In this document: one piece after another, positions 55,260 to 64,000 of the stretch
Layout: the number at the start of each line of letters is the position of its first letter
Numbering within the stretch: position 1 is the stretch's first letter
Assembly: GCA_033961575.1 (NCBI GenBank)
Contig: CM066737.1
Location: forward strand, 85,184,271-85,248,270
From: Aselliscus stoliczkanus
Lineage: Eukaryota; Chordata; Mammalia; Chiroptera; Hipposideridae
Reading direction: 5' to 3'
Length of the DNA stretch: 64,000 bases
Position numbers and translations under genes: made by a program
Notes under the pieces: model-generated
Databases searched by the model: none
What the model saw: the letters and a program-made list of their open reading frames with translations, nothing else
What the model was told of the DNA's origin: nothing

Positions 55260-57480
55260 CTTAATCGCCCTCTCTCACTATTCACCATATTTTTCTTTTG
55301 CACTTGTAGACTATTTGGCCCATTTCTGAATTTCCTAGTTCTTCTTTACAGAAAGACCCTCAATTTTCTGCTGAGTCTCTGGCCCATTTTCCATTTCTTA
55401 ATCTCTATAATCATTACTTGTATGTACCCTGAATACCACCACATGCACACGTGCAAAACTTTGATGTGAATGAATTTTACCTTCTGTTATATCAAAAATA
55501 TTTACTAAACATCTTGGAGGTTGCCACACACTGTTCCTGGTATGGATTATCTTTAAGGAGAATGACAGCCAAGGTTCCTCCATTTCTGAAGCTTAATTTT
55601 AGTAGGTGCCCATAGTCCTCAGTGTTCACATACTTCCTGTTCTATCTCCTGACCCATTTACTGATAGTTCTCTGTGTTGGGTCCCGTTCTCATAGAATTT
55701 CTCTTTATGATCTTAAACTCAGGATTTAAGCCAAACTAACATGTTTAAGAGTGATGCCATTTAACAAACATTTCATTCAGCACACATTGATTGGGCCCCT
55801 GCTGTGTGCCAACCTCTCTGTTATCTCCTTCAGGTAACATATATTCATTCTCACAAATTCTTTGAGAAAATAATACTTTTAACCCAAACAATATCAGTTG
55901 AAAAATTAAAGCAGGCTGGTAAAAGAAATATTTAAGTTGGGTGGGTGGGACAGGAGATAAACTTTTAAAAATCATTTTTAAGCCTCACTGGTAGACATTG
56001 CTCTGTAACACATTAGATTTGTCAGTACTTGATGCCATGTTTTGAATGGACGTATGTTATGACTGATCAAAGACATTTGGAGGAAGAAAAGGAAAAGATC
56101 TTTTCTAAAGTCAAAGAAGGTCATGCCATCCGAAAACAAACAGGAGATCAGAGACATTCAAATGGCATTTGCTTAAACTGAAATGTGTGCCAAATGTACA
56201 ACAAAGGAGAGTTGTTGCCAGTGAAGTTATTAATTCTGCTTGAGATATTAATTTAAGATATCAACTTGTTACTAGTCAAGTATCCATCTTAGAAATGTCT
56301 CCCCTGCATGGAAATGGTGGCATATAACACTGCAGGCTAAACTGATTCCGTTGTCATTCGGGGCTCTGAAATCCACCATACATTAAAGATTCTATCCGAG
56401 CTTCCATCCTCATAGAAGAGTTGATGAACAGGAGCTTTTCTAATCACAGTGAACACCACATAAATGGAATGTTCCCTCCATAAGTTCCACGGTTGATAGA
56501 ATGAAATCACTCTGGGCAAATCTAACTAATAGCACTTTCTTCTAATTGATGTTCAAGCATTACCTACTTCTTCTGTGTGATAAGACTACAATAAATCAGT
56601 ATTGTTTTACGTTTGTGTGCAATGCTCTGCTGAGACGAAGAAATTTGTTTAGACTTTCAGAATTTGTCCTTGCCAGTTAACCTCTATTATTAACTTTCTA
56701 TCTACCATGTTCCTCGGGAGATTAACCCAGGGATGTGCAGGGATTTCAGGGTATGCAAATGTCAGACTCTGTTTCCCTTAAAGCTAATGAAGGGCCCCTA
56801 ACTGGCCATGCAGAGGTACCCACCTTCACTGTGGTGAACTGCAATATAGACATTTGAAAATAGCACCTTGGCGCTTCCTTCCCAAAGGAAGCAGTGACAG
56901 TGAATATAGTTCACGTGCCCTCAAATAAGAACCCCCAAGACTCACCCGTGGACAAGTTAGCCTGTAAAGTAGTGAATTTGGGATTGATATTTCATGGTCA
57001 AAGTTTCCTCAGAGATGGCTGAAGCCAGCGGCATTCTTGTCAACGTTGGTCCTTTAATAAATTGCTTCAGACATCCCCCTCATCTGTAAATTAGAGAGAA
57101 TTATCAGAGTCTTTTCTAGAGATACAGTGAGGGGGCTCCAAAGCAAAGCATGCACTCAGCCAGAGGCTGGTCCACAGTAAGATCTCGCAACGACTGTTTA
57201 CGTTAGAGGAATTCTACATTTCAAACAAGTACTAAACTTTTCTCAATTCAGATTGTTTCAATGCCCCCAACATTGTTTCAAGAAAGATGAAAGTATAGAG
57301 AAAAACAGTCCTGAATTCTGCAGGATGCTGCCCCTAGTTCTAGTTCCAGTTTACCAGTGGTTAGTCATGGAGATATTGGTAAAAATCGCAACACAGTTTG
57401 GAATTTTAATTCCCTCCTCTGTGAACCTAGGCTGACCAATGTGTACATCACACTCATGCTGGAACAACTAAACAAGATAA
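55260..57480. other. No recognised gene; low repeat content
   Basis: The longest stretch without an identifiable young repeat (about 2.2 kb). Small frames (55745-55975, 56337-56519, 57253-57435) show no known domain. Regulatory or unannotated noncoding function is possible but not visible from sequence alone. Confidence 0.4.
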
Positions 57481-57492
57481 TTTATGCAGAGC

Positions 57493-57687
57493 TGGGTTAT
57501 TTGTTGTTTTTTTTTTTCCATTGGGAAACAGTGTGTTTCTCCAAGACCCATCATCAGCTCCAAGTCAAGTAGTTGTTTTTTCAATCCAGTTGTGGAGGGC
57601 GCATCTCAGTGGCCCATGTAGGGATTGAACCGGCAACCTTGGTATTATGAACACGGCACTCTAACCAACTGAGCTAACCGGCCTGCC
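57493..57687 (-). mobile_element. tRNA-derived SINE with CCAATGG-type tail
   Basis: Antisense: 'tccattgggaaacagtgtgt' tail side, 'gacccatcatcagctccaag' body with an ATC duplication, head complement 'aaccaactgagctaacc'. Flanks ttatgcagagct (57481-57492) and ttatgtaaagct (57688-57699) are a diverged target duplication. Confidence 0.85.
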
Positions 57688-57959
57688 TTATGTAAAGCTA
57701 TTTTGAAAAGTCTATACAGCCACAGGTAAAGCATTATTGGGATTTTAGGGTTTAGCTTTTGTTAAATGAAAAATCAATAATCTGCTGAAATATCTCTCAG
57801 AGGATTGAAAACCAGTTAATATTATTTTCATCCCCTGGTAGAGGTTTTAAAATGTTTAGCTTCTGAATTTCAAAAACATCAAGTCAGAGCAAAACTGCCA
57901 AAGGCACAGCGCAGAGGGCTGACATGTGTCCATAGCTTTGCCTTATATTCTGCCAGTAA

Positions 57960-58075
57960 CTCATCCACCTTGCTTTCTGCCTTTCTAGTCAGTGAGTCTA
58001 GACATGCGTTTCTCACCACTAATTTCTTTTACTTTCTCGTACATAACAACTATAAAGGATGCCAAGTACCTTAAT
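57960..58075 (+). repeat. Direct repeat, copy 1
   Basis: About 100 bp around 'gtttctcaccactaatttct' and 'acaactataaaggatgccaa' recurs in diverged form at 59225-59335 in the same orientation, 1.26 kb downstream. I do not recognise it as a named family. Confidence 0.65.
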
Positions 58076-58607
58076 CAGGCCTTAAAGAAAAATAATGAGT
58101 GTTTCACTTTTTAATTGACCAATGCAGAATTGAACTTGGAAATGCTCGTTTAATTTTAAATATCCAAAAGTGAGAGCTACAAAGCATGGCATATAATTTA
58201 TTTTTTTAATACATGCCTTCATTATATTTCCCAATGTCCCACAATAATCAAAAACATTGTCATAACCTTCCTCTTACAGCAACAAAAGCTTATTAAATGA
58301 AAAAGGCATTTAAGAGCTGTGAGGAAAATTATTTTTCAGATTATCTTCTTTAAACCAGTTTACTGTACTTTTCTGATTTAAATAGTAGGGAACACAGCTA
58401 ACACAGTCAACTGATTCTGAGACTATTTCAGTATATTTTTAACACTGATTTAAAAATGCACCCTCAGCACTTGTTGTGGTAGCTGGTGATGTTAAAAATA
58501 CTATCAAATCAGAGGCCATTTACATGTGTGAGTTCGCTGAGCCTGAGACTTCTTTCAGAAGTGAAATAAGATGGTAAAAGGAGGAAGTGTGTTTCAGACC
58601 ACGGTTT

Positions 58608-58720
58608 TTTTTTTGTTTGTTTGTTTTTAAGGGCATGTCACGGGCCCTCATATGTGGGACCGAACCCGGGCTGCTGGCTTCCTAGGTCAGCTCTTAACCA
58701 CCGTGCCACTCGGCCGGCCC
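58608..58720 (-). mobile_element. Short tRNA-derived SINE
   Basis: T-rich tail, 'gtcacgggccctcatatgtg', head complement 'ccgtgccactcggccggccc'. Flanking accacggtttt (58598 and 58725 regions) is the target duplication. Confidence 0.92.
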
Positions 58721-59009
58721 CACACCACGGTTTTGCCATATGGTTGTTACAACTTTTTCGTTCTACACCTCAGGTCTTTTCCTCCTCATCTTGACCTACA
58801 GGAAGGGCGATGGGGAATGTGCTTGCAACAACATGGCCTGGAGTGTTATTGGGCCATGAGCCACTGTGGTCTGCCATGGACAGGTCCTCTTTCCTCTCTT
58901 AGTTCTTGACTCAGTTCCTGGCCTCTGATTGGCTTCTACTCCTTCCTTTCTTTTTTCTTGTTTCAATACGAGGGTCAGTTGCCCAGTGCTTTCTTCATTG
59001 GAATGCCTC

Positions 59010-59140
59010 TGGTTCACCTATGCACGTTCTTCTACAATATGAAAATAATATCTCTTGTCTTGCAGAAGCATTGGCAAAATTAAATGAGATGATGCTTAGC
59101 TCAACACTTCGTATAGAAGCTCAATAAATTACAGGTATTG
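59010..59140 (+). repeat. MIR fragment
   Basis: 'ttggcaaaattaaatgagat' and 'gtatagaagctcaataaatt' follow the 3' half of MIR. Confidence 0.65.
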
Positions 59141-59224
59141 TGACACAGATTATCTACTCATATTACTACCAAGTCCACTAAACCAGTAATTAACATGCGA
59201 ATATCTTCTCTCTGCAACTGATCT

Positions 59225-59335
59225 AGATTACATTCTGCCTTATAAGTCAGTGGGTATAGATACATGTTTCTCACCACTATTGTCTTTCACTTTTCCACAC
59301 ATGACAACTATAAAGGATACTGAGGGCCTTGAATT
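59225..59335 (+). repeat. Direct repeat, copy 2
   Basis: Counterpart of 57960-58075: 'atgtttctcaccactattgt' and 'gacaactataaaggatactg'. By eye about three quarters of positions agree across 85 bp. Confidence 0.65.
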
Positions 59336-59339
59336 TTAT

Positions 59340-60055
59340 ATTGAAAAAGGTTATCTACTTTTTAAAATTTTTTATTTTCCTTCTAATAAGTCTCCCTGAC
59401 TTTGGGTCTCACTGCTTTGTATCTTCAAGGTCTTTTTCTGTCCCAAACCATTAATGTAGGTTATTCTGATATATGATTCCCAATTTCCCAATTGCTTCAT
59501 CATGTGATCCTTTAATCAGTCAGTGTGAACATGCATAACGAATTTTGTGTCACGATCTGATATGAATTTTTTTTTGTAAAATGAGTTTGCCACTAAACAA
59601 ATTCATGCAACATGTCAATTTACATGTTGTTAAGATACATCATTATAAATTGCTAAGTCTGACACCTCAGTTGATAAAAATTAAAGTCTCCTCTTTTATC
59701 TCTTTGACTTTTTTCCAAATATGGCTTTTGAAAATTTGAAACTTTTGATTGAACTATGGAATACATACAGAAATGTTCACACATTATAAATGCATAGTGC
59801 CAAGATTTTCACAACCTGAACATGTCCATGTGGCCTTCCAGTGTATCTAACTCTTGAATGAAAGAGCATAAGTACTTAAGTGAGCATTCCTCCTCTTCCC
59901 CATCCTCCTCCTTAACCACATTCAGAATCTGAGAACATTTCCTATGAAAACTGAGAATATCTCCAGGGTCATGCAGTAATGAGACAAAGATGAAGTCTTG
60001 AGATACAGGGCTGTTCTGTGTTTCCACCAAGCTTCAGGAGAGAATCTCACTTTCT
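59340..60055. other. No recognised gene
   Basis: AT-rich unique sequence; 59395-59520 has weak L2-like wording that I do not call. Confidence 0.4.
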
Positions 60056-60059
60056 TTTC

Positions 60060-60228
60060 TTAAATTTTATTTATGTTTTAATAATTTATCCTTAATTATA
60101 ATTGACATACAGTATTATATTAATTTGAGGTGTACAACATAGTGATTCAACATTTATAGACTTTACAAAGTGATCTCCACAATAAGCCTAGTAAGTATCT
60201 GTCACTGTATGTAGTTATTATGATATGG
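60060..60228 (-). mobile_element. L1 3' UTR fragment, antisense
   Basis: 'ttgaggtgtacaacatagtg' and 'actttacaaagtgatctcca' are reverse-complement L1 3' sequence. Confidence 0.82.
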
Positions 60229-60689
60229 AATCTCACTTTCTAAACACGAATAATAACAATATATTACAGGCTTTATTATTTGTATAAGAGTAAAATGCAT
60301 GCAAGCAATAGCATAGTGGCCATAAAGGAAGACTTGGAAGGACACTAATAATAGGTTTTCATGCCATATGTGAAATGATGGGAATAGAGGTACAATAATG
60401 ACTTTAAGCAATGAAATAAGTGGGAAAAAGGGGACCCCTCTTCAGGGTGTTTCTATTTTAAATCTTGATGCTGTGTCTATCTAAAATTATTGCTTTGGGC
60501 AATCATGTGTTCTTGCAAATTTGGATGGAAAGACTCTAGGTAAGAATCTGATCAATGTCTACCCAAAGAGCTAAAGATAATACTTAACTCTGTATCCTTT
60601 TCCTCTTTTGGGTCCCATTACTCATCTCTCCTGAGTATTTCACTAGTTAGACCAACCCTTTTACTGCACATCATAAAAAAATAAAGTGA

Positions 60690-60960
60690 CAATTGTGACA
60701 AGTTTTACGGCGGGCCCAGAAAAGTAACTGCCTATCTATTGTCAGCGTAGATCTAACATGCAAATTCAATTAGAAATGGTATGCTTTCGCAACCTATAGG
60801 AAAAACAGCCTAAAACTATTGTAATTGAGCTGTCTTTGATCGTATTATGTTAAACACTTGGCCTTTCAGCTTAAACTAGAAGCACAGGGGTATTAATAAT
60901 GAGTCCGAGGTCGTGAGTGGGTTTTACATAGGATGCATGATTATATATAAGTCAGCACTA
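60690..60960. other. Candidate conserved noncoding element
   Basis: Repeat-free stretch that keeps isolated CpGs in AT-rich surroundings (60710-60785, 60838-60915). It holds a consensus POU octamer ATGCAAAT (60758-60765) next to CAATTAG (homeodomain-like core, 60767-60773). No open frame of note. This is pattern-based suspicion only; conservation cannot be judged from one genome. Confidence 0.3.
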
Positions 60961-61029
60961 AGATAGGAGATGCAGTTAAAAAGGCACTTGGACCAGACCC
61001 ACTGGCAGGATGGGCAGAGCTCAGTCAGA

Positions 61030-62515
61030 GAGAAAAATAAACTCAAAGAATAAAGGAAGACTGTGTTTAATAGTGTGATTATAGAGGTTTAGCAATAAGA
61101 TGTGTTATTTTCAAATCATCTTCATGTACTTTCTATGATAGGTGACATGTCCATATCATTCTGAACCCAATTAACCTAAAATGCAAGGGCTGGTATAGGA
61201 ACTTTTAAGAAAATGGTAATTCTACATATGAAAAAAATTGTCCTTTTACTGTAACTATTATTTTTAATCTATTCTGAGCTTGATATAAATTTCAGGCACT
61301 TGAAATGATAGAAAATGACTAGCTGGCTGTTCAAATATTTTCTCATCTACTTGATGAAGAGTGAGAAAAATACCTCCCCTTGGGGGCATTTGAGTAAATG
61401 ATTGCAGTAAGTCCTTGCAAAAATAGTCTTTATAAAAAACTAAATTTTGAATCCCTTAGGTATTTTCTAATGCTGTTAATTTTCTTATGTGATACTGTAG
61501 GTAAAAATGCATTAAAAGAAGAAAAATGGTCATATTTAAAATTTAAGGCAGAGAGGAAGACTAGTTTTCATTATGTAAAATAGCAAGTCCTGATTTGCAT
61601 TGTTATTCACTGTTTTTCCTTTCCCCAAGCTTTTTAAATATCTTGTGTGTTGGACTCATATTATGCATGCTCAGCCATCCACCAACACCATCACAAACTT
61701 CCCCGGGACTTTTGGACTTCTAATGAGCAATACTATAAAACATACTTCTTGGGTATATTTGTGACTCAGGTTTCTGTATGTGGAAAATGTTCATCTTTAG
61801 AAAGAGGAAAGAATGAGGCCAACTTATTAAAGAAAATTAAATCAAAAACAAAAACTGAAGAGGCATTTTGAAGTTATTCAAGAACTTGTATTGTAGTTGT
61901 TTCTGAGGCCTTATGTGCCTTAGGGGTCAGAAAAGCAAAGAAAAAAAGGAAGACTCTTCATTTAGGATGTATCTTGGGAAAGATATAATGTTCCATAAAA
62001 TTATAAAAATGTTCGGTGATCTTAATGAAAAAATGTTAGTAGAACTGAAATTAACCTAAGATCTTTCTTTTGAAATTGTGTATTACTCACTGACTACCTA
62101 TACTTGTAATAATATTTCTCTAGTAAATATATTTTTTATTCAGATTCATTTGTCAGTGATAAACATGAAATTTTATAATGTGAGTGTGTGTGTGTGTGTA
62201 CATGTGTGTATATATATGATAATTATACAGAAAATACTATTACAGACTGATGGCAATCTCTTCCAAGGAGCTAAGGTTTCTATAGGATGGAGGAATAGTT
62301 TTTGAAAATGGGAATTATTTCGAAGCAGGTACCAGTAATATCTACAGGCTTTGAGTTACAGCAGGAGAAATGACCATCTTCACATATGGGTGATGCGGTT
62401 TACAGCTTAGGAAGTTTTCCCAGACATAAACTCATTTGACTCCCTTAACATTACATAAAGGCTATCCCAGTTACAATTGTATCCAGTTACAAATATACAC
62501 AACAAATGTTACAAG
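61030..62515. other. No recognised gene; short (TG)n
   Basis: Unique AT-rich sequence with TG runs at about 62181-62210. The frames at 61398-61583 and 61647-61871 show no known domain. Confidence 0.4.
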
Positions 62516-62519
62516 TTTA

Positions 62520-63025
62520 GTGTTGTAAAAGAACCATTTTATTATGCCCATAGATTCTGTGGGTCAGAAATTTGGAAAAGACACAATAGGGAATACTTGT
62601 TTCTCTTCTATAATGTCTGGGGACACAGCTGTGAAACCTGAAGGCTGAGGTTGAATTGATGGCAGGGGCTGGTATTGTGTGAGTCTCATTCAGGGCTGGC
62701 AGAACTTGAAGACTAAGGCTGCCAACAGTAAAAAACATCTATACATGGCCTTGCTTGTGACTTGGCGTCCTTACAGCATGGGAGCCTCAGAGTACTTGGA
62801 CTTCTTACATGGCAGCCTAAGAATCACAGAGCTAGTGCTCTAATGAAAAAGGCATTGCCTTTTATCACTGAGGCTTTCAATCAGCATCATTTGTGTCCCA
62901 TTCTGTTCATTACAAGTGAGTCACAAACCTATGCAGATTAAGTAAGAGGTGTGGCAGTGTTCTAGAAGGGTTGATGGGATAGGGGACATTGTTGCAGCCA
63001 TCTTGTGAAAATACAATATGCCACA
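62520..63025 (+). mobile_element. MLT1-class (ERVL-MaLR) LTR
   Basis: 'tctgtgggtcagaaatttgg', 'ggacttcttacatggcagcc' and the end 'gcagccatcttgtgaaaata' are in MLT1-type order; decayed, with the left start missing. Confidence 0.55.
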
Positions 63026-63029
63026 GAAG

Positions 63030-64000
63030 CTAAGGTTCAAAGAGAATGACGACTTGCTGAAGTGGAACAATAATTGGTAAAACCAACACTAGGTATTTGA
63101 CTGGAAGACAACATATGTGAGCTATAAATCATTGTTCAAAGTCGACAGCCGGACAAGTTAGATGAAATTGTATCACAGCCAGAAAAAAAGTGTGCGCCTC
63201 AATATAGTAACAATACTTTAAACCTTCAAAATTCAAAACTTTATCTCTGGTACCTATTTTTCTCTTGAGGATGCTCCTTTGTCCCTTCTCTACATTAAAT
63301 TCCTATATCCTGGTTGTTCTGAGCAGGATATTCAACATTCAGGAAATATCTTAAGCTAATGCAATGTTAGAGTAGATTTCCCATTGCCAAGCTTATAAAA
63401 TGAGATTTGTGCTGTACAATTTAATGATATCTGGTGGGACTGCTTCACAGCCGACATACATTTTCCCTGAGGGTTGTCATCAGTACCGAGTCAATTTTTG
63501 TCTGGTGTGCTGCTTATTTCTCAGCATGCTAGATCTTGGAGGTTTTTCCCAGCAGCAGCTGAGTGTCACCAATGAGGACATACGTCTTAAACAAGAGCTC
63601 TCTCTCCTGATGGTATTCAAGATTCCCTGGGGGGAAATGAGCCTTCACTAGAGGTGAAATTGAAGAAGGACAAGAAGGATTTTCAGCTCAGTAGCTGAAG
63701 CAGACAGCTTCCTGTTCCCAGAGCAACAGCTGGCACTGCTGGGGGAATCATGGCATGATGTTTCTCAGGTGCATCAGTGATGGGTTAGCCGTGCCCTGGC
63801 ATCTGAGGAAGGGCAAAAGGCCACATGATGGGACTCTGACTTATAGAAGCAAATGTGTTTCATGACTTTTTTATAAATTGGAGCCCACCAAATTGTGTCA
63901 TTAAACTCATATTCAGGTTACTTCAGCCTTCATAAGGAGAGGACCTACAGTGTTTTTACTATCAATGGGTGCCTAACTCACAAAGTATTAAAGTGAAGAA
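63030..64000. other. No recognised gene; right edge of window
   Basis: An 83-codon frame at 63400-63651 begins at ATG but has no recognisable domain, signal or splice context. Nothing else identified. Confidence 0.4.

Noticed and set aside
63400..63651. 83-codon frame near the right edge, possible exon
   Set aside because: No known domain and no clear splice sites; composition is not distinct from its surroundings. Cannot be supported without transcripts.

Overview
The window is vertebrate, and specifically mammalian, nuclear DNA from a gene-poor, AT-rich, repeat-dense stretch. I find no exon of a host protein-coding gene that I can support. The ORFs longer than about 60 codons are chance frames or pieces of transposons. 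L1, L2, MIR, MER5, MLT1/MaLR and ERV-L remains place it in a placental mammal. Two abundant young tRNA-derived SINE types point to a bat. One has a head beginning GGCCGGCCGAGTGGCGCGG and the other ends CCCCAATAAAATTTAAAA. With copies of mariner and hAT DNA transposons that still have clear ends, they suggest a rhinolophoid (horseshoe/leaf-nosed type) bat; the SINEs resemble the Rhin-1 group. The species assignment is inference.

Layout. 1-9 kb: two L1 3' halves, a short L1 3' end, a tandem array of about 92-bp units (7743-8175) and a hAT element with an 8-bp target duplication (8497-8822). 10-20 kb: a compound SINE, a Tigger-like element, an MLT1 LTR, an internally deleted mariner (15.7 kb), a minus-strand LTR-like segment with TATA and polyadenylation signals (17.5-17.9 kb), an AT-rich palindromic tract and a mariner-type MITE. 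20-28 kb: mostly unique sequence with L2/MIR, a second deleted mariner (26.7 kb) plus a stray mariner end, and a 430-bp GC-rich composite SINE. 28-35 kb: a decayed L1 carrying two SINEs and an LTR, then an older DNA repeat abutting an ERV-L remnant (integrase, dUTPase, 3' LTR) that has itself been hit by a SINE and a MITE. 36-52 kb: several L1s on both strands, many SINEs with clean target duplications, and two copies of a palindromic 78-81 bp MITE. 52-64 kb: a retrocopy of ribosomal protein L41 whose 25-codon frame is still open, L2/MIR fragments, a pair of diverged direct repeats, one stretch that may be a conserved noncoding element (about 60.7-60.96 kb), and an MLT1 LTR.

No operons, CRISPR arrays or prokaryotic features are present. 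The window is best read as layers of insertion: L2/MIR/MER5/MLT1/ERV-L are oldest, L1 and mariner/hAT are intermediate, and SINEs are youngest, many still flanked by near-perfect target duplications. The most notable items are the intact-frame RPL41 retrocopy, the palindromic MITE pair, the deletion-derivative mariner family, the composite SINE linking the two SINE types, and the tandem array at 7.7-8.2 kb. Family names come from recognition alone, with no database search.
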